A model generated the notes under the pieces. It was not told the origin of the DNA and searched no databases. It was given only the letters and a program-made list of their open reading frames with translations. A DNA stretch of 64,000 bases from Clostridia bacterium (lineage in GTDB: Bacteria > Bacillota > Clostridia > Acetivibrionales > JAFADI01), in NCBI GenBank assembly GCA_026417615.1, contig JAOACY010000104.1:47835-111834 (forward strand), written 5' to 3'. Shown here one piece after another: positions 50,007 to 58,885 of this stretch. Position 1 is the stretch's first letter. Each line of letters begins with the position of its first letter. The translations under genes were made by a program, and so were the position numbers.

Positions 50007-51254
50007 ATGAAATTTAAAACTATTGGAGAAGCTTTTAACCACTACAGAACCGCAACATTAGAGGAAATTGAAAAAAGAGCGGGAGAAATCAAAGGATCTA
50101 TTGAAACAGATGCCGAAGCGGATATTATAGCACTCAATATTGAATTGAGCGGATTGAAACAGGCAAAGGAAAATCTTTTAAGCAAAGAACCTTCACCAGC
50201 TCCAGGACAAAGATCGGCATTTAACCCAATTACAGGCGGCGACATTAAAACTAATCTCTCACAGGAAGCGGCAGAGGGTGATGTATTTGCAAGCCAAGAG
50301 TATAGAAGTGCATTTTTCAAAAGCCTTTTAGGGCAGAAGCTCACAGAAAACGAGAATAAAGCTTTTACCAGAGCAATGGAAATTGTAGAAGCTGAAAAAA
50401 GAGCGGATGCATTCAATACCGTTACGAGTGCCGCCGCCGTACTGCCTACCGCAACACTCAATGAAGTAATTAAGAAAGCCAGAACAATGGGCGGGCTAAT
50501 ATCTGCTTGCCGTAACTTCAATATACCAACCAAAATTAGCGTACCTGTAGGCACTCCAAGCAATAAAGCAAGTTGGCATACCGAAGGAGCGGCGGTTGAA
50601 AGTGAAACGAATACCGTTGCAAGTGTAAGCTTTAGCGGCTATGAAATTTTGAAAGTATTCTCTATTTCTGCCGCCGCTAAGAAAATGAGCATTACAGCAT
50701 TTGAAGCCTACATTGTAGAGGAGCTAAAAAATACAGTTCTGGAGTGTATCGCTGATGCAATCGTTAACGGCACAGGTGAAGCACAAGGCACAGGCATTTT
50801 AGAGGGTATTACATGGACACCAGACGTTAACCATTTCACATTTCATAAGACAAACGGCTTGAAGTATGCCGATTGCGTGAAGATTGTTGCCGCTTTAAAG
50901 CGTGGTTATGCCAACGGTGCAAAGTGGGCTATGAATAACTCTACTCTCTATACTCTTTTCTATGGGCTTGTTGATACTACAGGCAGACCGATTTTTATAA
51001 CAGATCCTAAAGCCGAAAATATCGGAAAAATATTAGGATTTGAAGTTATTGTAGATGATAACCTTGCAAATGAGGTTATTTTGTTCGGTAACTTTAATTA
51101 CATGGGCTACAATATCCCAGAAGGAGTTATTATTGAAGTGTCAAGGGAGAGTAGCTTTAAAAGCGGCTTGATTGACTACAGGGCAATGGCTGTAGCTGAT
51201 TGTAAACCGATTGTAGAGGAAGCTTTTATTAAGCTTACAAGAGCCACAGTGTAA
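50007..51254 (+). CDS. HK97-like major capsid protein with N-terminal scaffold region
   Basis: FNTVTSAAAVLPTATLNEVIKKARTMGGLISACRNFNIPTKISVPVGT...; C-terminal VADCKPIVEEAFIKLTRA. Confidence 0.95.
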   Translation: MKFKTIGEAFNHYRTATLEEIEKRAGEIKGSIETDAEADIIALNIELSGLKQAKENLLSKEPSPAPGQRSAFNPITGGDIKTNLSQEAAEGDVFASQEYRSAFFKSLLGQKLTENENKAFTRAMEIVEAEKRADAFNTVTSAAAVLPTATLNEVIKKARTMGGLISACRNFNIPTKISVPVGTPSNKASWHTEGAAVESETNTVASVSFSGYEILKVFSISAAAKKMSITAFEAYIVEELKNTVLECIADAIVNGTGEAQGTGILEGITWTPDVNHFTFHKTNGLKYADCVKIVAALKRGYANGAKWAMNNSTLYTLFYGLVDTTGRPIFITDPKAENIGKILGFEVIVDDNLANEVILFGNFNYMGYNIPEGVIIEVSRESSFKSGLIDYRAMAVADCKPIVEEAFIKLTRATV

Positions 51255-51266
51255 AGGTGTGATTAA

Positions 51267-51545
51267 ATGATACTATCACTTGATGAAGCAAGAGAAATAT
51301 TAAGGATTGACGGCACAGACAACGACAATATTATAACGTCATTGGTTGAAGCTATACCAGATTACATTACACTTACAACAGGGATTAAGCCCGAAGAAAT
51401 GAGCGGCATTCCTCTTGTAAAGACGGTAGCAAAGTTTATATTGCAATTCTGGTATAACGCTGAACAATCAGACGGCGACAGGCTACAACGGACAATAGAC
51501 AGCCTGTTAAAGACATTATCACTTATGGCGAGTAGGAGCGTGTAA
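51267..51545 (+). CDS. Head-tail connector (gp6-like)
   Basis: MILSLDEAREILRIDGTDNDNIITSLVEAIPDYITLTTGI. Confidence 0.88.
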   Translation: MILSLDEAREILRIDGTDNDNIITSLVEAIPDYITLTTGIKPEEMSGIPLVKTVAKFILQFWYNAEQSDGDRLQRTIDSLLKTLSLMASRSV

Positions 51546-51548
51546 GAT

Positions 51549-52301
51549 ATGGCTAAGGACTATGCAAGATCGTTTTATGATAGTAGTACATGGAAGAAAA
51601 CCCAAGCACTCTATTTAAGCAGTCAAAACTATATATGCGAAGATTGCGGCGGCGTTGCTTGCATAGTCCACCATATCAAGCACATAACGCCAGACAATAT
51701 TAACGATCCCGATATAACATTAAATTGGGATAACTTAAAGGCGGTATGTACTGAATGCCATGCGATAGAGCATATGGGAAAGGATGCAAGGCTTAACGGC
51801 ATTTCGTTTGATGAAGAGGGAAATGTTATCAAGCAACCAAATGTATATCTTATTTGCGGAAGCCCAGCAAGCGGCAAGACGGCGTATGTCAACAGGAATA
51901 AAACAAATAGAGATCTTGTTATAGATTTAGATTTGATTTGTGCGGCTTTAATGGGTGAAGAAAATAATAATTACTTAAATAACGAGCCAATATTAAGCGT
52001 TGCAATTGAAGTTCGTACCCTTCTCTATAGTATCGTAAAAACAAGGCGTGGTAATTGGGATAAAGCCTATATCATATCAACAATATCCAATATTTTAGAG
52101 CAAAAGGCATTAGCAAACGAGCTTAACGCCGAAATTGTTATTATAAATACACCTTTAGAGGAGTGTATAAGACGGCTACATAAAGACCAACAGCGAGCAG
52201 GAAAAATTAAAATGTTAGAGGAGCTAATAAGCAAATGGCATGAAAACTATAATAAATCGCTTGAATTTTCAAAGCATCCCCCCTATTCCATCACAGATTG
52301 A
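51549..52301 (+). CDS. HNH endonuclease fused to P-loop kinase-like domain
   Basis: CEDCGG..VHHIKHITPDNINDPDITLNWDNLKAVCTECHAIEH then YLICGSPASGKTAYVNRNK. Confidence 0.88.
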   Translation: MAKDYARSFYDSSTWKKTQALYLSSQNYICEDCGGVACIVHHIKHITPDNINDPDITLNWDNLKAVCTECHAIEHMGKDARLNGISFDEEGNVIKQPNVYLICGSPASGKTAYVNRNKTNRDLVIDLDLICAALMGEENNNYLNNEPILSVAIEVRTLLYSIVKTRRGNWDKAYIISTISNILEQKALANELNAEIVIINTPLEECIRRLHKDQQRAGKIKMLEELISKWHENYNKSLEFSKHPPYSITD

Positions 52302-52378
52302 GAGGGGGGCGACACCGTAGGGCGAGGTTTTCCGTACCCCTCCATGAGTTTTCGCATAAGGGGAGGGTTAAAAATTGA
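52278..52378. other. Candidate cos/packaging region
   Basis: G/C-rich inverted repeats CCCCCCT/AGGGGGG and CCCCT/AGGGG flanking GACACCGTAGGGCGAGGTTTTCCGTA between HNH and TerS. Confidence 0.4.
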
Positions 52379-52398
52379 AGGATATGAGGTGATTTACT

Positions 52399-52752
52399 TT
52401 GACAGTTGCCAAAGATAAACAAAACTTGCAGAACATACGAAAACTAAAAAAACTATTAAGGCTAATTCCAGAGGATCGAAAGGCAATAGGCGAAAAGCTT
52501 GTTGAAGAAATCTCTTTTATGTCTGAAACCCTTATGGAGTTGAAAAAGACCGTTTCAGAGAAAGGCGTTGTAGATCTTTTTGAGCAAGGAAAGCAAAAGT
52601 TTATGAGGGAAAGCCCCGCATTGAAAGCATACAATACAACGATCCAACGTTACAGCCTTTTATATAGACAGCTTACCGATCTATTACCCAAGCCAGAGCC
52701 GAGCGACAAGGCAAAAGATGAATTGCTGGAGCATTTACAAGGGAAGGGCTAA
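52399..52752 (+). CDS. Phage terminase small subunit (P27-like)
   Basis: Position before TerL; ESPALKAYNTTIQRYSLLYRQLTDLLPK. Confidence 0.85.
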   Translation: MTVAKDKQNLQNIRKLKKLLRLIPEDRKAIGEKLVEEISFMSETLMELKKTVSEKGVVDLFEQGKQKFMRESPALKAYNTTIQRYSLLYRQLTDLLPKPEPSDKAKDELLEHLQGKG

Positions 52753-52755
52753 CGA

Positions 52756-54399
52756 TTGAATTATCTTTTAGAATACTGGAAAGAGATAGAGGGCGGTAAA
52801 TGTGTTGTATCGAAGAGGGTTAAAAAACAATATGAGAAGCTTATAGATAACATTGTTAATCCTAAAGACAAATTTATATTTGATGAAAAAAGAGCGGAAG
52901 ATCCAATAATTTTTATTGAAAAGTTTTGCAAGCATAGTAAAGGCGAATGGGCGGGAAAGCCTGTTAAGCTGGAATTGTTTCAAAAGGCGTTTATATCTGC
53001 TCTTTTTGGCTTCATAAACAAAGATACAGGATTAAGACAATACCGAGAAGCTATGTTTTATGTAGCAAGGAAAAACGGTAAAAGTACAATGCTTTCGGGA
53101 ATTGCTCTATATATGCTGATTGCCGATAATGAAATGGGATCAGAAGTCTACAGCACTGCAACCAAGAAAGACCAAGCGAAGCTAATATTTGATGAAACGC
53201 ATAACATGATTAAACAAAGCCCTTGCTTACGGAAGCATATAAAGAAGCGGAAAACAGATATATACTTCCCCCTCACCCTCTCCAAGTTCCAAGCATTGGG
53301 AAAGAATAGCGACACCTTAGACGGCTTAAATGCTCATTGCGTTATTATTGATGAATTACATGGAATTAAAGACCGTAACCTATACGAAGTTATGAAACAG
53401 TCGCAGAGTGCAAGGCGGCAACCATTACTAATAATGATAACAACGGCGGGAACGGTTAGAGAGTGTATTTTTGATGATATGTATTCCTATGCTTGCAATA
53501 TAGTTGACGGAAATTTTATAGATAACAGCTTTTTACCTATCCTTTACGAATTAGATAATCGGGAGGAGTGGACATATCCAGAAGCATGGCAGAAAGCTAA
53601 CCCAGCTTTAGGAACAATTAAGAAGCTGGACGATATGAGAAGTAAAATTAGCAGAGCCGAGAATAGCCCCAATGATTTAAACGGAATATTGGTAAAGGAT
53701 TTTAATATAAGAGATACCATAAATACAGCATGGTTAACCCTTGATGATATTATAAACGAGGAAACATTTGATTTATCGCAATTTTGTGATTATTACGCTA
53801 TTGGGGGAGCGGATCTTTCAATTACAAATGATTTAACGTGTGCCACTCTGCTAATGATGGATAAAGCAACGCAAAAGAGGTATGTAACCCAAATGTATTG
53901 GCTACCCAAAGAGAATTTTGAGAAGCGGGTTAAAATAGACAAGATCCCCTATGACAAATGGCACGAAAGAGGGCTATTAAGGCTATGTAATGGAAATACA
54001 ATTAACTACGGCGATATTACAGCATGGTTTATTGAAATGGCTAACCAATATAAGATATTCCCAGCGTGGATATATTACGATAGTTACAGTGCTAAATATT
54101 GGGTTGAGGAAATGGAAAACAACGGTTTTAAAATGGTTAGGTGCATCCAAGGAGCTAAAACCCTCTCCTTACCTCTTCAAATGATGGGAGCGGATTTGCA
54201 AGCCAAAAGAATTAACTATAACAATAACCCGATCCTTAAATGGTGCTTGACTAATACAGGCGTTTACACAGACCGAAACGGAAACATAGTACCGATTAAA
54301 AACCAAGCCGCCAAGCAAAGAATTGACGGCACAGCGAGTATGTTAGATGCTTATGTAGGACTATATGAGCATTATAACGAATATTTAGAAGCTTTATAA
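52756..54399 (+). CDS. Phage terminase large subunit
   Basis: FYVARKNGKSTMLSGIALY Walker A, CVIIDELHG Walker B, nuclease YAIGGADLSITNDLT. Confidence 0.97.
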   Translation: MNYLLEYWKEIEGGKCVVSKRVKKQYEKLIDNIVNPKDKFIFDEKRAEDPIIFIEKFCKHSKGEWAGKPVKLELFQKAFISALFGFINKDTGLRQYREAMFYVARKNGKSTMLSGIALYMLIADNEMGSEVYSTATKKDQAKLIFDETHNMIKQSPCLRKHIKKRKTDIYFPLTLSKFQALGKNSDTLDGLNAHCVIIDELHGIKDRNLYEVMKQSQSARRQPLLIMITTAGTVRECIFDDMYSYACNIVDGNFIDNSFLPILYELDNREEWTYPEAWQKANPALGTIKKLDDMRSKISRAENSPNDLNGILVKDFNIRDTINTAWLTLDDIINEETFDLSQFCDYYAIGGADLSITNDLTCATLLMMDKATQKRYVTQMYWLPKENFEKRVKIDKIPYDKWHERGLLRLCNGNTINYGDITAWFIEMANQYKIFPAWIYYDSYSAKYWVEEMENNGFKMVRCIQGAKTLSLPLQMMGADLQAKRINYNNNPILKWCLTNTGVYTDRNGNIVPIKNQAAKQRIDGTASMLDAYVGLYEHYNEYLEAL

Positions 54400-54414
54400 A
54401 GGGGGCTAATGCAA

Positions 54415-54759
54415 ATGAAGCTAAAAGACAAGAAAATCAAGATCTATTACCATGAAGAGGGAGTTAATGAGAATGGCTTTCCAGTAGATCAATGGCGGCT
54501 ACTCCATGAGGGTACATTATGGGCTTATTACCGCCAATTATCTGGAAGAGAATTTTTTGCCGCCGCTACTGTAAACCAGACAGAGGAAGTAACTTTTCTA
54601 ATTAACTGGAGAAATGATCTAAATACCGCTATGCTCATTGATTACAAAGGCAAACTATACGACATAACCCGCATTGATGATTTTGAGGGCTATAAAAAAG
54701 AATTGCAGATATATTGTAAATTGTCTGCTACCCAAGAAATTGAAATTGCGGAGGAATAG
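54415..54759 (+). CDS. Head-tail adaptor / head closure protein
   Basis: Short protein after TerL: LHEGTLWAYYRQLSGREFFAAATVNQTEEVTFLINWRNDL...YDITRIDDFE. Confidence 0.85.
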   Translation: MKLKDKKIKIYYHEEGVNENGFPVDQWRLLHEGTLWAYYRQLSGREFFAAATVNQTEEVTFLINWRNDLNTAMLIDYKGKLYDITRIDDFEGYKKELQIYCKLSATQEIEIAEE

Positions 54760-54764
54760 GCAAA

Positions 54765-55205
54765 GTGATAGATTGGTTAGAAGTCGCCATTGAGGATTTA
54801 AAAAACTATAGAGATATGATAGAAGAGCAACAGGACTTAGCGGATCGCTTAGAGGAGCTTGAATATAAATATCAGTCTGTAGCCAGTAGCCCAACCGAAA
54901 ATACAAGAGTGCAAGGCGGCAAAATGAGTAGAGAAGATTTTCTAATCAATAATATTACGGAGCGGGAGCGGCTAAAATGTGAGCTTGCGGCAAATAAAAA
55001 GTTAATAGCCATTACTGAAAGAGTTATATTAACCCTTCCAGAAGAGGAAAGAATAATACTCCAGTACATTTATATTGACAAAAGAAAAAAAGCCATACAG
55101 GCTTTAATTGATGAATTGAGCGTGGAGCAATCCCAAATATACCGCATGAAGGACAAGGCAATAATGAGCTTCACTTGTGCTATGTACGGAGTGCGAGAAT
55201 ATTAA
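54765..55205 (+). CDS. RinA/DUF1492-like phage transcriptional regulator
   Basis: VILTLPEEERIILQYIYIDKRKKAIQALIDELSVEQSQIYRMKDKAI sigma4-like C-terminus. Confidence 0.8.
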   Translation: MIDWLEVAIEDLKNYRDMIEEQQDLADRLEELEYKYQSVASSPTENTRVQGGKMSREDFLINNITERERLKCELAANKKLIAITERVILTLPEEERIILQYIYIDKRKKAIQALIDELSVEQSQIYRMKDKAIMSFTCAMYGVREY

Positions 55206-55242
55206 TAAACCGCAATAAGGCATTACACCTTGTTGCGGTTTA
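55206..55242 (+). terminator. Terminator of element late operon
   Basis: TAAACCGCAATAAGG-CATTACA-CCTTGTTGCGGTTTA. Confidence 0.85.
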
Positions 55243-55300
55243 TATTGATTATCAACCCGAACACATTATGCATTATAAAAATGTTCGGATTAGCTTGTTT

Positions 55301-55377
55301 TGGTGGGCCTTCAGGGACTCGAACCCCGGACCAACCGGTTATGAGCCGGTTGCTCTAACCAACTGAGCTAAAGGCCC
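55301..55377 (-). tRNA. tRNA with CAU anticodon (Met, or Ile2)
   Basis: GGGCCTTTAGCTCAG...CTCATAA...AAGGCCC-A-CCA on minus strand. Confidence 0.93.
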
Positions 55378-55380
55378 GTA

Positions 55381-55456
55381 TGGCTCCTCAAGTAGGACTC
55401 GAACCTACGACCCTGCGGTTAACAGCCGCATGCTCTACCGACTGAGCTATTGAGGA
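55381..55456 (-). tRNA. tRNA-Asn (GTT)
   Basis: TCCTCAATAGCTCAG...CTGTTAA...TTGAGGA-G-CCA on minus strand. Confidence 0.95.
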
Positions 55457-55609
55457 ACGTTTGACGCAAATATTATTATACTTATACACCACTTGCAGGT
55501 CAAGGTTTTTTTTTCTCTTTTTGGCCATTCTATCTTGTTTATTATCATATTACTCTATTATTCGCTCACAATGTCTCCATTACTCTTATATATAGGTTAC
55601 GATAAACAT

Positions 55610-55685
55610 CTTGCATTGAGGACAACTTTGATTGTGACACGAGGTCACTCTTCTTGGAATTGCAAGACAAGTCGTCAGTGATGCA
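55610..55685 (+). repeat. Shortened foldback repeat copy
   Basis: GTGACACGAGGTCAC and GGAATTGCAAGACAAGTCGTCAGTGAT match 63911-63966. Confidence 0.75.
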
Positions 55686-55712
55686 ATAATTTCTGCATTT
55701 AATATATAAATA

Positions 55713-55742
55713 AAAAACTCGATTTGGTTTAATCGAGTTAAT
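55713..55742 (-). terminator. Terminator overlapping rpoD stop
   Basis: AACTCGATTTGGTTTAATCGAGTT with T run. Confidence 0.7.
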
Positions 55743-56817
55743 CAAGGTAATCCTTTAATTTTTTGCTTCTGCTGGGATGCCTAAGCTTTCTTAAAGCCTT
55801 GGCCTCAATCTGCCTGATTCTCTCCCTCGTGACATTGAACTCCTTGCCTACCTCTTCAAGAGTTCTTGCACGTCCGTCATCCAAGCCGAACCTTAAACGC
55901 AGAACCTTTTCTTCTCTTGGCGTCAAGGTATCCAAAACATCTATCAGCTGCTCCTTAAGCAGTGTAAACGCAGCAGCTTCAGCCGGAGCCGGCGCATCAT
56001 CGTCAGGAATGAAATCTCCAAGATGGCTGTCTTCTTCCTCCCCTATGGGTGTCTCAAGAGATACGGGCTCCTGTGATATCTTCATAATTTCACGAACCTT
56101 GTCAACAGACATGTTCATTTCCTTTGCAATCTCCTCAGGCTGGGGTTCCCTTCCCAATTCCTGCAGCAGCTGCCTTGACACCCTAATGAGCTTATTTATG
56201 GTTTCAACCATATGGACAGGTATTCTTATTGTTCTTGCCTGGTCAGCAATAGCCCTGGTTATAGCCTGTCTTATCCACCAGGTGGCGTAAGTGCTGAACT
56301 TATAACCCTTGCTGTAATCAAACTTTTCTACAGCCTTTATAAGACCCAGATTGCCTTCCTGAATAAGATCAAGGAAGAGCATCCCACGTCCCACATACCT
56401 CTTTGCAATACTTACAACAAGTCTCAAATTGGCTTCAGCAAGCCTTCTTTTCGCTTCATTGTCTCCTTCTTCCATTCTCTTGGCCAGTTCAATTTCTTCA
56501 TCTGCTGACAGAAGGGGCACTTTACCAATTTCCTTAAGATACATCCTGACAGGATCATCAATGCTTATGCCTTCAGGTATAGAAATATCCAGGTCTTCCT
56601 CGGAGATTTGAATATCTTCAATCTCAGCCTCGATGTCACCCACAACATCTATACCCATGTTTTCCATTGTTTCATAAACCTTCTCAATCTGTTCAGGCTC
56701 CAGCTCAATCTCCTCAAAGGCATCCATAATTTCTTTATATGTCAGCATGCCCTTGGCCTTACCTTTTTCAACCAATTCTTTCAGTATTATCTTTCTCGCC
56801 TCAACGTTAGGCTTCAT
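55738..56817 (-). CDS. rpoD: RNA polymerase primary sigma factor
   Basis: [32 protein letters not shown]...[27 protein letters not shown]. Confidence 0.98.
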   Translation of the reverse strand: MKPNVEARKIILKELVEKGKAKGMLTYKEIMDAFEEIELEPEQIEKVYETMENMGIDVVGDIEAEIEDIQISEEDLDISIPEGISIDDPVRMYLKEIGKVPLLSADEEIELAKRMEEGDNEAKRRLAEANLRLVVSIAKRYVGRGMLFLDLIQEGNLGLIKAVEKFDYSKGYKFSTYATWWIRQAITRAIADQARTIRIPVHMVETINKLIRVSRQLLQELGREPQPEEIAKEMNMSVDKVREIMKISQEPVSLETPIGEEEDSHLGDFIPDDDAPAPAEAAAFTLLKEQLIDVLDTLTPREEKVLRLRFGLDDGRARTLEEVGKEFNVTRERIRQIEAKALRKLRHPSRSKKLKDYLD

Positions 56818-56847
56818 TTCAACCCCTCCTTTCCTCAGTTGTATTCT

Positions 56848-58644
56848 TTACAAACTCTTTTTCCGAAGCAGTATGGAATTTAGCTCCTGTTTTAATTTTT
56901 CAACATCTCCTTCTGTAAGATGGCTTTTATTGCCCAGTAACTGCAATATTTGCTGCTGTCTTTTTGACAGCCTGAATGCTTCCATCCTTTTAATTATATC
57001 CAAAACAGCTTTATAATTATCTTCACAGTTACATTCCTGCTGGATTATCCTCGTAAATTCATCTGCTATACCGGGTTCAAGCAGGTTCAGCAGTTCCCCT
57101 GCGACCAGTCCCCTATTGTCTTCAAGACGAGCTAGCACTATTTGAGCTATTTTCCTGTTTTCATCGCCTGTAAACTCCAACCCTGCAAGCTTATCCCTGA
57201 CCTTCTTGTATACACTGTTGTCCGTGCACAAAAGAGCAAGAAGCATTCTTTCATCATGTCTTATGCCGCTGTCTTCAACCTTCTCTGTTTTTTTGGATTC
57301 CTTTTTTGCATCGGCAGCAGTTACTTTCCTAAAGCTGGACCTGGGTCTCATTTTCCTGTAAATTTCGGAATATATGGCTTCTTCATTTACATCAAACTCC
57401 TTTGCCAGCTTTTTTATATAAACTTCTCTCTCAATATTGTTATCAACCTTCACCAGAAGATCTGACAATTTATTAAGAAAATTTATTTTACCTTCAGTTG
57501 TTCCCGTATCAATGCTATTTTTTAATATACCGGCTTTATACTCAAGCAGTGTAATAGAATTTTCTATTAACTCCTGCATGGCCTTCGGACCGTTTTTTCT
57601 GACGAACTCATCAGGATCCTTTCCTTCCGGTATGCGCAGCACCTTTACATTGCAGCCAATGTCGTTTAAAATATCCAATCCTCTTAGGGTAGCCGCCTGC
57701 CCTGCTGTGTCTGCATCATAAGATATAATAATCTCTTGCGCATATTTTTTCAGCATGCGGCCTTGACTTTCTGTCAAAGCTGTCCCCAGTGATGCCACGG
57801 TATTTATTATGCCACACTGGTGCAGTGATATTACATCCATGTATCCTTCTACTACTAAAAGCTTATTTTGTCCGGAGTTTTTTGCAAGATTCAGTGCGTA
57901 TAAATTTTTTCCCTTGCTGTAAACCGGTGTTTCAGGAGAATTAACATACTTTGGCTGTGATTTGTCCGCTGTCCTGCTGATTATCCTGCCTCCAAAAGCA
58001 ATTACGTTGCCTCTGATATCAAATATGGGAAAAATAACTCTTTCCCTGAACCTGTCGTAATAACCTCCCTTTTTATTCGGAATCACAAGCCCGCTTTTTA
58101 ATATAAGCTCTTCACTAAAGCCCTTGTCCACTAAATATTTAAAAAGCAAATCCCATTCATCCGTTGAATAACCTATTCCGAACCTTCTTATGGTCTGTTC
58201 ACTGAGGCCTCTGTCCCTTAAGTACCGGAGAGCAATTTCTCCCTGCCTGGAATTAAGGTTGTTGTAATAAAACCTTGCCGCCTCAGTATTAATGCTTATT
58301 ATTTCACGCTTTAACGCAGCTTTTTCCTGCTCCCCGCTGCCGTCTCCTTCAGGAAGCTGTATCCTGGCGCGTTCTGCCAGCAGCTTGATTGCCTCTATAA
58401 AGTCAAGGTTTTCTGCGTTCATTATAAAGTGTATTACATTTCCGCCCTTGCCGCAGCCGAAGCAGTAAAAAATCTGCTTTCCGGGGACAACGCAGAAAGA
58501 AGGTGTTTTCTCCTTGTGGAAAGGACACAATCCGAAAAAATCCTTTCCCTTCTTTTCAAGCTTAACATATTCTGAAACAACATCTGCGATGTCATTATTT
58601 ATTCTTACTTCTTCAATTAGTTCATCCGAATAATAATTGTACAT
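56848..58644 (-). CDS. dnaG: DNA primase
   Basis: Zinc motif CPFHKEKTPSFCVVPGKQIFYCFGCGKGG; TOPRIM VVEGYMDVISLHQ. Confidence 0.97.
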   Translation of the reverse strand: MYNYYSDELIEEVRINNDIADVVSEYVKLEKKGKDFFGLCPFHKEKTPSFCVVPGKQIFYCFGCGKGGNVIHFIMNAENLDFIEAIKLLAERARIQLPEGDGSGEQEKAALKREIISINTEAARFYYNNLNSRQGEIALRYLRDRGLSEQTIRRFGIGYSTDEWDLLFKYLVDKGFSEELILKSGLVIPNKKGGYYDRFRERVIFPIFDIRGNVIAFGGRIISRTADKSQPKYVNSPETPVYSKGKNLYALNLAKNSGQNKLLVVEGYMDVISLHQCGIINTVASLGTALTESQGRMLKKYAQEIIISYDADTAGQAATLRGLDILNDIGCNVKVLRIPEGKDPDEFVRKNGPKAMQELIENSITLLEYKAGILKNSIDTGTTEGKINFLNKLSDLLVKVDNNIEREVYIKKLAKEFDVNEEAIYSEIYRKMRPRSSFRKVTAADAKKESKKTEKVEDSGIRHDERMLLALLCTDNSVYKKVRDKLAGLEFTGDENRKIAQIVLARLEDNRGLVAGELLNLLEPGIADEFTRIIQQECNCEDNYKAVLDIIKRMEAFRLSKRQQQILQLLGNKSHLTEGDVEKLKQELNSILLRKKSL

Positions 58645-58757
58645 CTGCTTTCCTTTTCAAATATGTTTGAAGTCCCTTTTCTAACTAATTATTGTTCGAC
58701 ATATTTACAAATAATCCTTCTTTTTTTTAATAATAAATAAGTTTTTTAAAACAAAAA

Positions 58758-58786
58758 CTCATCTCGTTTTGATCTTTTGAGATGAG
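58758..58786. terminator. Intrinsic hairpin between PLC-like gene and dnaG
   Basis: CTCATCTC...GAGATGAG. Confidence 0.5.
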
Positions 58787-58885
58787 AATTGATTCAAACC
58801 AAATTAGCTAAATGCTAATTTTACTATATTATACCCACGAAATCAATAAATAATCATTTATTTCCCAGTTTAAAAACTGCTGAAA

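Larger units (their letters stand above)
42890..55306. mobile_element. Integrated capsid-forming satellite-like element (cf-PICI-like), ~12.4 kb
   Basis: Serine integrase at one end, CI/Cro switch, Rep, HK97 head/packaging genes, no tail/lysis genes, TGGTGG flanking both ends. Confidence 0.8.

Noticed and set aside
42890-55306. Complete tailed prophage
   Set aside because: No tail, lysis or host-recognition genes and only ~12.4 kb
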